Assembly: GCA_019096065.1 (NCBI GenBank)
Contig: JAGUCH010000008.1
Location: forward strand, 3,167,001 to 3,231,000
Direction: 5' to 3'
DNA: 64,000 nucleotides
Origin: Paracyclopina nana
Taxonomy: Eukaryota; Arthropoda; Copepoda; Cyclopoida; Cyclopettidae
Positions within the stretch are counted from its first letter, which is position 1. Every line of letters begins with the position of its first letter. This document shows positions 34,401 to 44,977 of this stretch, piece after piece. Position numbers and translations under genes: made by a program. The notes below the pieces were generated by a model that saw only the letters and a list, made by a program, of their open reading frames with translations, ran no database searches and had not been told where the DNA came from.

Positions 34401-37400
34401 ACTACGCTGCTGCTACGCTAAATGAAATTGGCTTTTCTACAAATGGCAACACAATAGCCCTGACTTGACGAGTATTCTCATCTAATAAGAGCTAAAATTT
34501 AGGAGCAACTGTGAGCTAATTAAGCTCAACTTACCAACAATCTCATAAGGGAGAAAGAGCGCAAAATTAATTAACAAGCCCAGAGCTGAATATGAAATGG
34601 GTTCTTAGTACATGAAGAGTCTTTTTACCGTGCACAATTTTGTGATAATGCTACCGTTAGATGACTTCTCCCAACAACGAGATGAACAGCTCTATTTTTC
34701 GGCAAACTTTTGTTTGATCCATGTAATGGAGTTGGCAGTTGGACAATTCTGCTATTTCTCTCTGATAATCTGCACGAGGAAAATTCCTCGATACTTGTGA
34801 TCTTTTTGTGTAATCTGTTCTGCGAGCACACTTCTGCACTAATCTGCTTTATTAATAAAAAAGACATATTTCAGACAATCTGCAGAGCCCTCATCAAAGT
34901 TTATCCACCACCGAGACTTTATTCATTAGGCCTATCATATTGCATAATATTCAACCACTTAATTATGACACATCCACTTGATTTCAAAAGCAAATAAGGC
35001 TCGCTTCACCAGCAAATAAAAGCTGATATTTTGGCAAAATAAATGAGAGAAATACTGAAAAACTGAGACTTTTTAAAGACGGCTTTTGCCGCTTCTGAAG
35101 TCAAAATATGAAAAATGATTTTACAAATGTCTGATGTTTGCAAATCTCAACATAATATCGCTCGATATTTTGTTGATAATTTTTCAGGTGAACAGGGCAT
35201 TAAAGTACCTCGTTTAAAATAAGTGATTATCATCGTAAAGTACGCTTGCAAATCGCTGTTTCATTTGTAGATATAAACGTACGCGATGAAGAAGCAATTA
35301 TTACTTTAGAAGCATACGATTGGTTGGCTGAATATGATAACAAGGCGTATAAACGCTGAATCAGCGAGATTCATCAGATCTTTTTCTTTCTCATTCAGCT
35401 ATCATTAGTGGCTATAATATGTTCTAAAAATAAGTGTACTTACTGGTAGTGACAAATGTTGTATCAAAAGGATGAGAAATTTAACATTGAAACTCATCGC
35501 GAATCTTAGTCTAAGAATTCTACTTGAACATATGCAACCAGCTTTCTATCTCGTAGATACAGCAATGTTTGGTCCATATGTGTGGATCATATAGCAATTT
35601 TGCTTTTAGTCTCCTATAGTGACTCGTACCTGTCAAGGGACATGGCCGTGAGGTTCAGCACCGAGGCTGCAACTGTGACGATGGCCATAAAGTTGTTGAT
35701 TGAGCAGTAGACTTGACCAAACTCCCACTTTCGGTCTCGCATAGTGACGAAATTAAAGCTGCAATTGAGCACAGCCATCAGCAAGTCCGACAGGCTCATG
35801 TTGACGATAAACGCGTTAGGAATGGTCCGCATGTACCGGTGAGCTGGAAGGAAATTATTACACATGATCATACAAAAAACTTGTTGAGATCAAAATACAT
35901 TCTCGTACGGTTCACTGAGATATAAGAAAGGGAATGATAGATGCATCACTTAGCAAATCGTTCTAGCGAGAGGCCATGTTGATACAATTTCAAGGAAAAT
36001 AGTGCTACAACATTTTGCTATTTTGCATTTTGGTGCTACATCAACCCAAGGAACATTAGAGGTATACTACAATGTGCATGGAAATTAAACACATGTCCCT
36101 TATGTAGTCTGCATTGTCTGACTGCTTTCACATCTAGTGAAAAAAGAAAGTAGCATTGGTTTTTATTGGGCCTATGATACTATGAGATAATCTGAGTGCT
36201 CTGTATTCTCTCAAAAAGTAGCTGTACTGCTCTAAAGAGAAATCGGTACTACTTTGGGAGTGACGGAAAAAAATGTCATATTCTTATCACAGGAGCTAGC
36301 AATTCAGTAGGGAACACACGCATATAGCCATACCAGCTCTTATATATCATGGAAATGGTTCTATGGCATTACTGATTCGGTAGTAAATGCTCTATGGTGA
36401 ATACTGACGTTGTTATACAAATATTTTATTTAGCAAAGTAGGATGGTAGTCAAGGCTTTCCCATTCCTTTAGTGGACCTGTTTCAACTGGTTGGTCTCAA
36501 TCTCACAAAAGCTTTGAGACTCAAAGTGTACTTAAAAGATGGAGACATTTTCAAATGGAAAGGCTCACTGATTAAAATGGATGGTGAGTCTTTTAACATT
36601 CGCATAGAAACACCCTAATACCCAAAAATATTTGATGACTTGTTATAATAAAAGGGATGCCACTATTTAGCAACAAAACCGAAAGAGGGAGTCCGTAATT
36701 AACCTAGTGTGTGTAAGCAGACAAAAAAGGCCTAATTTTTGGATGAGTCGGTGCTTTATGAGGACAAATGTCAAACTGGCTAGGCTAATTAGTGGCTTCA
36801 CCTGATTGGATTTTCGTAGGAATTCGATGTTACGTACAAGTGCTATATAGCATTGCCCACTGAGAACATATGAGACTGTTAGTAATGAATCGAGCATAGC
36901 TTTGTAATTAGCGTTCATAGCTTACGTATAACAATCCAAAAATCTTGATATCTTGATAAATTACGTATATGGTTTGCTTTGATCTGATCCTACTCATTGC
37001 ATTCATGCAAGTCAATATCTAATTCATATCCATCGATTTTAAGTTGCCTCAATGAATGCTTATAATCCAATATTTGGTCAGCTCTTTCATTTGCCCATTT
37101 CATTGAAGCTGCTCTATGATGAGCCACAAAAAGAATATAGATCTCGCAACCGATAAGTCTCATGGGATATTACAGTAGCTTCTATAACGAGCAAAAGTTG
37201 CGCATACAACACCATGCGAAAATCTCCCTCCACCAGAACTTTTCCCTAAGCTTTGAACTACCAAAACAAACAACCATAAATCTAACTGAGCGATTTATTA
37301 ACTTTTATATACTGTAATACGATTTCCTCGTGTTATAATTCAGTTTACCGATCCGACTCAGCTCTTTTATATCACAGTTCTTTCTAAGCAATTTGGGGGA

Positions 37401-39020
37401 TATTAAATACTTAATGGCCCTGGAATCAAATTTGAGGGATTTTAAGTAATTTAATGCCCCTCATATTCCATGGAACTAATCGAAATTGCAAAGAAGTTAG
37501 AAAAAAGAGAGGATCATCCTGGGTGTCAACGTTAGACTACTGGTTCAGCATTCCAATACTCTAACCACTGAGCTATGGAAACATCATGAAAATTGCATGC
37601 TATGCATAGGACTTAACCATAATTTAAGCAAAATAGAGAAATAAATAAAAGTTAAGGAACGACTGGGGTTTGATCCCTAGACTCCTTAATCAAGAGCCAA
37701 GCGCTCTACCCATTGTGCCATAGGAGCACCTGTGGATAATTGGTTTTTAAAAGTCTATTTCATAGCTCCCAAACCACGGGATGCTAGCTCATGAGAGCCA
37801 GTGATATTAACATAGCAACTAAAACCGAGCAGTATTTTCTAGGGCACGGGGCAGCCCGGTAACTTCATTAAAACACTCAAAATTTGTATTGCAGAATATA
37901 AAATTGTATATTTTGAGCTGGGGCACGTAAAGTCGGGTCATTAAATAGCTGAGCAAGGATTTTAAAATGGAAAAACACTCGTACAATCACAGCCCTCGCA
38001 GGCTCGGGCTAGTAAAGCTGTACTCGAGTTTTCCCATTTTACAATCCTTGCTCAGCTCAAGATGATCTATAATGTAAGGTGACCCCTTATCTCAGCTGTA
38101 CTTCTACACTTCATCTGACTATGCTGTGGAAGGGCTTCTGACGAAAAAAGTAGAGTTCTATGAATCGTGAGTTTCATGAAAAAGCTGTCAGATGATAGAA
38201 AACGCCATATTTAAGCAATTCTTGAAGTAAAAATTCCATGTCTGGTAAAGCTGATTAACAGGCTCCTCCCACTCGAGCACTAAAAAATTGGCGCTAAAAT
38301 CTAAATTTGAATTTCCCGCTTTTTCATTGAAGCAAGCAGCATAAGCGCCACCGCACAAATGACGAAAGAACTAAAATAAGTTTAGTGAATTAACTTGCAT
38401 ACTTCTGTCTAGAATTGTCATAGGCTTAGTCTTTCGCAAGTTTTGCATAGTCACGCTATTTAAATAGCTCATAGCATAAAATGTATTTAAATAGCCTCTG
38501 GATGTATTTAAATAGCTGCTATTTAAATACGTTTTATGTTATGAGCTATTTTAATAGCGTGACTATGTAAAACTTGCGAAAGACTAAGCCTTAGTGGATG
38601 GCCCTGGCTCAGCTATTAAATGACCCGACTTTACGTGCCCCAGCTCGAAATAAATAACTATAAATTGAAGCGGTTATTGTCATTCCGGAAATTACATCTT
38701 TCAAAAATGATTCCTAACTTGCAGCGCATTGAGCTAATTCCAAAAAAATCCGATTTAACTTGAATATGAGTGCGTGTTCTCTAATTTTGCCCTCTTTCAG
38801 GTGTTTTTAAGCCTCACCTGAACACATACAATAATATCTGCAGCGCAATATGTAAAATCTAAAAATTCTCACCTGCAACAATCCAGAGCACAATGAGGTT
38901 TCCAACGACTGCCACAAAAATCATGCTGCCAAAGAGGAAATCCCAAATAATCCGAGGGACCAAGGACATTTGCCACTTTTGCATCATGATCTCCAATTCC
39001 GGTGATGTTGAATTGTTCAT
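31413..39020 (-). CDS. TkR86C: Tachykinin/natalisin-type neuropeptide receptor (class A GPCR)
   Basis: I read eight exons: 38873-39020, 35630-35843, 33398-33520, 33218-33307, 32594-32744, 32328-32524, 31917-32271 and 31413-31682. Phases close exactly to 515 residues. The receptor should couple tachykinin-like or natalisin peptides to G proteins in the neuronal or muscle plasma membrane. TM1 is GSMIFVAVVGNLIVLWIVA. Next come AHRYMRTIPNAFIVNMSLSD (TM2), CSFNFVTMRDRKWEFG and YCSINNFMAIVTVAAS (TM3) with LDRYKAVVWPL. TM4-TM5 has PGQEICYIKWP and YNIIILLVTFVFPIII. TM6 has ARMLVVLIVIF-type sequence with FGACWLPYHVYFIYSYH; TM7 has WCAMAHAMVNPLVYYFMNPKFRHYY. FMRDR-like and CSINNF blocks favour the TkR86C/natalisin branch over TkR99D. 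The C-tail is long. Intron 1 spans about 3 kb with nested foldback repeats, and exon 1 lies inside a large inverted repeat. Confidence 0.95.
37510..37582 (-). pseudogene. tRNA-like sequence, degraded (Ser-GCT-like anticodon loop)
   Basis: Read on the minus strand, a good D-arm/box A (TAGCTCAGTGGTTAGAG) is followed by an anticodon-like hairpin with loop ATGCTGA. The T-arm is poor and no matching 3' acceptor strand is seen. This fits a tRNA pseudogene or a tRNA-derived SINE head rather than a working tRNA. Confidence 0.4.
37656..37730 (-). pseudogene. tRNA-like sequence (Lys-CTT-like), probable pseudogene or SINE head
   Basis: On the minus strand a box A (TGGCACAATGGGTAGAGCG), an anticodon arm with loop CTCTTGA and a T-arm-like hairpin (CTAGGGATCAAACCCCAG) occur in the right order and spacing. 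Anticodon-stem pairing relies on G-T pairs and the acceptor stem pairs only partly. It is better preserved than the neighbour at 37510-37582, but I still expect a non-functional copy. Confidence 0.45.
38058..38418 (+). repeat. Left arm of a large inverted repeat around receptor exon 1
   Basis: About 360 bp that recur in inverted orientation at 39739-40099 with only scattered mismatches (roughly 95% identity by eye). The arm runs from CAAGATGATCTATAATGTAA to CTTCTGTCTAGAATTG. No coding capacity is seen. It is probably one copy of a mobile repeat. Confidence 0.85.
38422..38591. repeat. Near-perfect hairpin of about 170 bp
   Basis: GGCTTAGTCTTTCGCAAG on the left pairs with CTTGCGAAAGACTAAGCC on the right, and most bases between also pair, including ATTTAAATA-rich segments around a short loop near 38495-38520. 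The stem is about 75 bp. Either a foldback element remnant or a source of a long hairpin RNA in the pre-mRNA. Confidence 0.85.
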
Positions 39021-42000
39021 GTTTGCCTTGGGGTATTTATGGCTTTTTCATCTCGCGCAACAATTTGCTTAACTTTCCGGTTGGATGACGAACCTTGACT
39101 GGCTAAAGGAAGAAGATCAGCTACTAGTTGGCCTCTTCGACTTCTTTTTTCGCGAGACCACCGCGACCTCGAAGAGCCTCGGTCTCTCTTTCTCTCGTTG
39201 CATACAGTAAATGCTACATAGCAGCAGTAGCGTGTGTTTCTCTCTTCAAAAAGACACTCACAAATCCTGGCAGCATAGAGTGAAATTTCCAAGAGTATTG
39301 TTGACCCTTTGAGTCTTGTGGGGCTCAAAAGCTTTCAGAAAACCCATTGGAGCTCTGGAGATATCAAGATGATTGATGAAAAACTTTACAATTTCCAGAA
39401 CCCAGCTTTTATGAAAGTAATCCTCTAAAGTATTTGACTGCTCTAAGCTGAAAAAGGAAAATACAGCGCATAGTACCTCTTTCATTATCCTTAAGAGGAA
39501 AAAGTTGCCAACTTTATTTACCTTCTTTTTTGCCTGCAGGCAAATTAAACACACAGCAGCACAGGCTAGAAACTTGGACTGAAATTACATTTTTAGAAGA
39601 AGGGCAGATGCAAGATGCATGTTTGAGAGAAAAAAAAAACCAATCCAAAAACTTTTGCAGCAGCGAAAGTTTGCTAATAATTTTTCGCAAATGGCGGGCA
39701 CACCGTTTGAAGCAATTCAAAGGATGACTCAGGGCCATGCAATTCTAGACGGAAGTATGAAAATTAATTCACTAAACTTATTTTAGTTCTTTCATCATTT
39801 GTGCGGTGGCGCTTATGCTGCTTGCTTCAATGAAAAAGGGGGAAATTCAAATTTTGATTTTAACGCCAAATTTTTAGTGCTCGAGTAGGAGGAGCCTGTT
39901 AATCAGCTTTACCAGACTTGGAATTTTTACTTCAAAAATTGGTTAAATATGGCGTTTTCTATCATCTGACAGCTTTTTCATGAAACTCACGATTCATAGA
40001 ACTCTACTTTTTTCGTCAGAAGCCCTTCCATAGCATAGTCAGATGAAGCGTAGAAGTACAGCTAAGATAAGAGGTCACCTTACATTATAGATCATCTTGG
40101 GATGACTTTTATTGCTTGATTTCAACGAAAAAAGATGAAGCCCTTTTTAATGAGAACTCATGCTGCATTGCAATGAGCATAATCCATTTTGTGCTCAGAG
40201 TCTGGTTAACTTTTGCAATTGTATTAAACATTTTTCAAAGCTTTTCGAGAAAAATGTACTTACCTGAGTGCTTTCAATTAACTAATAAAGATTCTTTGTC
40301 TGGACAGGTCAACTTTTTTCAAGCATTGTTTTTTTGAACTTAATGTATGAAGAAGGGAATATTTTGCTGAATTCTACTAGACTGTTGCACTGAGTGGACT
40401 GGTCGATTTAAAAATTCAAGTTCAACTGCGAGTAGTGTCCTTTTAGGGAGCTTAGGGGGCATTTACCAAACATAGGTTACTTTTTGAGTGGGCATTCGAC
40501 CCAAAAGTTGTCAACTTATGTCCGCCAATATTGCACGTTGTTCTCAGAGCTATGAAAAAAGTTTCAGACGGGCCGTGACTTCGAATGCAGGCTAAAGCTC
40601 CATTAAACTAGTGCTGTATCAAATAGCTCCGGTTTTTTGATAACTCAGCACATTCTCAAAGACTTGCAAGCCTGTCATATTCATAATTTTGCTCTCGGAA
40701 ATTATGATGCAATCCCTATGCACTGAAGAGGTGCAAAGACGTAATATTGACTGATAGTTGACATTTTTGCAGATCTATTGCAGTATAGCATTCAATTTTT
40801 AAGTTGATTACTTTGTTGAGAAAATGAATCTAGATGGCACAAACATTTTTTTTATCACCAAGGAAGAAAAACACCATTTGCATTGACTTGTCGATTTTTT
40901 TACTAGAATGTGGATTAGGTGGATTTAAGGCATTTCCAAGTCTAATGATAGAACAGTCTTTTAACTTTGATGTTGTTCGTTGCATGTGTTTTGATCAGTT
41001 TTGATCAGCACTGAAGGCATAAGTTTTTGCATCTTATGGCATTCATGGCTCTTATTGTACTCCACAAAATAGCGAAGATAGCCTTAATATTGGAATCTAG
41101 CCCACTGTGTTGCTGATGCTAGCAATATTCAAGGACAGAGCAGCCTTTGATGTCAGCTTCATTGACACTATGCCGAAAAATGCCAACTTTCAAATAGGTC
41201 ATTGCTATGGCCTGGCAACGCGATCAATATTCAAACCAGCTAAACTCGGCAGAAAACTGAGACTCAGCAGTCAGCAGCGCATATAGCAGAAAATTCGAGC
41301 TGATGCTTGCTCAGTTGGTTCTTAGTGATTTTTGTTTGCAGGAATGAAGACAAAAAATTATGGTGATAAAAAAGTGATAAAGTGAACATTAGGAAAACTA
41401 TTTCGACTCTATTTTACACGTGAAACGACGGAGTGGCTTCTCTGCATAAAAATAGTAAGTCAAAATATTTTGCGCGCTTAGTAAGAAACATAATATGCCA
41501 ATTTTAGAAAGAAGTGGAGGGAAAAAGTTTGAATCTTGAGGCTCATTTTTTAAGAAGCGTTATTGCTTGGAAGCGTTTGGATGTAATTTCATCTCTAGTG
41601 GGTTAGTTCAACACTTTTAAAAGGCTTTCATTGTCCTACATGGCAACGGCTGTCTCTGCTCAACTATTTTTCAGAGAGAACAACCAGAAATACTCGATGC
41701 TTTTGTGCACAAAAAGTTGGCTCGTTTTGAAGCTGCCAAAAGTTGGCTTCTTGACAAACCACACACATGGTTGAAGAGGGCCCTTAGCATCATCACACTT
41801 TATTATAGCATGTGTGTGAAAACCAGTCTTGAGAGCTCATTTATCGCGAAAATTCATCAAAATAAAAATATTCTCTTGTTTATAATTGCGAATATTTTGC
41901 ATGGATTGTCAAGAAATCTGTAGGACACACAATTGGCTCCTAAATGCTGCTTTAGTAGCTTTTTATCTTTATTTTTTGCACCTGGCCGAAAAAGCTGAAA

Positions 42001-42726
42001 AATGCGTGAGGTGGCATCAAATTATTGTTTTGCCTGAGTTGAGGCCGCATTTCCAGCTATGAAAAGGATCGAGGGTGCCACATATGTATCAAGGCTATCT
42101 TTTTTGTCAGTGCAGCCTATAAGGCCCATATATTTTACTCCCGTTTCCAAACGAATCTAATTGCTGTCAAGCCTTCAAGTTTGGCAGATATGTACGCAGA
42201 ATCCCAACATGATTGGATGTATTGTATGCATAAAATCAGAAGAAAAGCCATTTCTAGCTCAGCTACAAAATACAATCAGGCATGGCGGATGTTTTGTACG
42301 ACGGCGAAATTGTTTTCCTTGCAAGATGGTGGCGGCCAACTTTCCAACAAAAACTCGTCCCCGTCTTGAATAGATAGTTTTTACTTTGCATAAATGGGCT
42401 GTTTGAGTGGCTCAGAAGCCAGGGCAGCTGCTGCAGCTTTTTGCAATTGAGAAAAGGCTTGCCAATTGCCAAATTAGAAGACGTTTTCCTCGCTCCGCAA
42501 ACGAGGAGAAATGTGCGAAACTTTTAGCCTCGTATATAGCATATAGCTTCATTACCAACTCAATTAGGTAACTTTTTGCTGTAGTACCGTGCTACACGAG
42601 AAAATGAAGCAGTCTTGAAATTAGACAGGACAAACACTTCAGACTCACAATTTGCTTTTATTTTTTGGTTGCAATTATGCAAGGATAATCGGTTAGCAAA
42701 TTGGCAAGTTTTGGCTGTGATGAAGC
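39021..42726. other. Region upstream of the tachykinin receptor
   Basis: Contains the receptor promoter or 5' UTR exons, the right arm of the inverted repeat (39739-40099), and otherwise AT-rich sequence. A strong splice-acceptor-like site (TTTTTTGCCTGCAG ending about 39540, plus strand) is followed by 60 open codons but has no partner exon. I see no other supported gene up to the zinc-finger gene ending at 42727. Confidence 0.45.
39739..40099 (-). repeat. Right arm of the large inverted repeat around receptor exon 1
   Basis: Reverse complement of 38058-38418, from CAATTCTAGACGGAAGTATG to TTACATTATAGATCATCTTG. The two arms are separated by about 1.3 kb containing receptor exon 1 (38873-39020). 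Confidence 0.85.
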
Positions 42727-44977
42727 TCATGGCATGTTGACACTGAAGGTCTGAGCTTGTGGCACCACAGTGACGAACGTATGGCCGTCTTGAGATCCGA
42801 ACACAAGGTTATTGCTAGGTTGTAGCAAAATTGGCTGAGGTGTTTGGGGACTAGAGTTCAGTCTTGTCGTTGAATTTCCTTCAAGTTGTTGCTGATGAAA
42901 GCTCATGGCAGGAGCAGCCAGCGCGACGGAAGCTGGCATTACTTGCAAGCTACTTGAATGCGTAGTATTTGTGGGCTGTATGACAAATTGGCTGGTGAGC
43001 GGTTGGCCTGGTGCCATTTGCACAAAGATTGCTTGGCTTTCAGGCTGGAAAGTAGCTGGGAGCACAGGCTGAATGTAGATTACTTGATTGGCACCAAAAT
43101 ACGAAGAAGGGTAGGGAAAAGCTTGAGGAGCCGTCGGAATTATCACAGCCTGAGCTTGATGTTGTACTGCCGCAGCATTAGGCAAAAAAGGCCTTGTTAT
43201 TGGGTCAGCAGAACTGTCTGAAGGCTGGCAATTATCAAGGCCTTCGGAGATCATGAGTAATCCCTGCTGCTCCGGATTAGGATTTTCCTGCTGATGAGGA
43301 CCAAGGGTATTTTCCTGGCCTTCGTTATTTCGTAGAATGAAATCCGGAGCGTCTCTCTTAATGAAGACATCCCTCCAGCTCCGGTAGTCTTTGTGATCTC
43401 GCCGGAAGTGCTTGGCCACTCCGACCCTGGATCGGCCGTCAATTTTGCAATTGGGAACAGGACACCTGTAACGACCTGTTCGTGGGCAGGAAATGGCCTT
43501 CGACTTGAGTATGCAAACCTAAAGAGGAAAGCTGGAGGTTAATCTAGTTAGGCTGTGCAACATATCATCCATCCACCTTCACGATATATTGAGAAGATTT
43601 ACGAAAGGACATTTTCGAAGAATATCTTGATTGATATTTTGGCCTCGCAATCATCTTTTATTGGGCAATGATTTCGGAGTATGAGGTATTTAAGAAGTAC
43701 TTTCAAGGGCTTTTATCATAGGAAAATTCCGCATGGCTTGCAATTTGCTATTCAGCGGAACAATTTTACTAGAGGATCACGCAACCTTCAACATATCAAA
43801 TGGTGCATTTTTGCCACTTTACTGCTTAGCAAGTCTATAACTCTTCATTGCTATAACCTCGCTGCCAATCCTCATCTATATAGGGAACTGATGCCATTTG
43901 GCCTTGGTAAAAATTGGAAACGTTTCTTATTCATGATCGACTTACATCTTGAGGTCCACTTTTGGTGAGCAGAGTTGCCTTTTGAGGAGCCGATCCAGGC
44001 TTCAAAGAAGCAATTCTTCTTTGTGGTGGTTGCCCACTTCCTGCCGGAGTATTTGCTGCAGAAACTATTTGCCACTTTGGCAAGACCCTGACCTGAGGTT
44101 TCTCTTGATGTGCTTTCAAAGTAGTTTGGTCTGCAGAAAAATACAAAAATCAAACTCAGGGCATTTCCTATCAGGCAGATTTTGTTAGGCCTACTTGGTG
44201 AGGCTTGGCCATGCCCATGGGCCAAATCTGAGAGTCTTCTCAACGGCGAAGCTAAGTGGCTCTCATCTTCGTCTTGTTGTTGGAGTTGCACTTCATTTCC
44301 TGAACTCATCTCTTGGGAGGAATTTGAACACTGTGTTACCTCTTGTTGGACGTGACCCGAAATTCTAAATTCAGGAGGAAACTTTAAAAGTGGGAAAATT
44401 CCTGCGTTCTATGCAGCAGCAGCTAATGAACTCTTTTTACACTATATAGCTACTCCTTCAATTTTGCAGCAACTTTTTTCTTAGCATATACTCTGTGCTA
44501 CCTACATTTGACACGTGTTCTCGTGGATGTGGTCGTTTTGCCATGGTCGAGATCTTGGGGTCGATTCGGGCGAAGAAAAGTTGGTATTGTCAAACCGCAA
44601 GACATTGTCAATATCAGGACTCTCATCTGCTTGACCATTGGAATCAACACAGCATGATATGGCTCGATGATGATGATCCTCTCGATCTAATTCAATGACC
44701 AAGTTGGGAGTTGAATGCTTCTTTTTTTGCCTACACTTTATTTTTTCGTTACCTGAAAAATTGTCCACTACTTCCAAGTGGTCTTCCTCAGACGATGATG
44801 ACGAGTTGCTTTTGGCGAGGATTATTTCAAACGTTTCTTCTATGGTTACCGTCCTTTTGAAAACAGCCTGAGCAATTAAAAACAAATTGGTTAACTTTGC
44901 GTTTTGGCAAGAAATAAAGCTGGGCCCGTGGGCGAAATCCTGCGCGCAATTTTGAGCAAATAAAGCTATACCTTCAT
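42727..44977 (-). CDS. Uncharacterised protein with one C2H2-like zinc finger and a Gln/Pro-rich C-terminus
   Basis: I do not recognise the family. The model has five coding exons: 44972-44977 (Met-Lys only), 44506-44867, 44195-44364, 43946-44130 and 42727-43518. Phases join exactly to 504 residues. The N-terminal part is acidic and Ser-rich (AKSNSSSSSEEDHLEVV), followed by basic KCRQKKKHST. The middle has QQQDEDESHLASPLRRLSDL and a Pro/Gln-rich stretch. One finger-like motif, RYRCPVPNCKIDGRSRVGVA then KHFRRDHKDYRSW, has Cys-x4-Cys-x12-His-x4-His spacing. The last 200 residues are rich in Gln, Pro, Ala, Val and Thr (IYIQPVLPATFQPE; QPLTSQFVIQPTN), as in activation domains. A nuclear transcription factor is the best guess. 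The two-residue first exon is inferred only from splice context, so the true start may differ. Confidence 0.65.

Larger units (their letters stand above)
37913..38650. repeat. Composite foldback element in tachykinin-receptor intron 1
   Basis: The ends are inverted copies of about 40 bp (GAGCTGGGGCACGTAAAGTC on the left at about 37917; its reverse complement on the right ending about 38648). Inside the left end is a second inverted pair around 37958-38055 (CTGAGCAAGGATTTTAAAATGG and its near complement). The interior also contains one arm of the larger inverted repeat (38058-38418) and a hairpin (38422-38591). This looks like nested non-autonomous foldback transposons. Confidence 0.75.

Noticed and set aside
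39540..39727. Open stretch after a strong acceptor-like site, plus strand
   Set aside because: No donor or partner exon fits and the reading frame stops shortly after; probably random.
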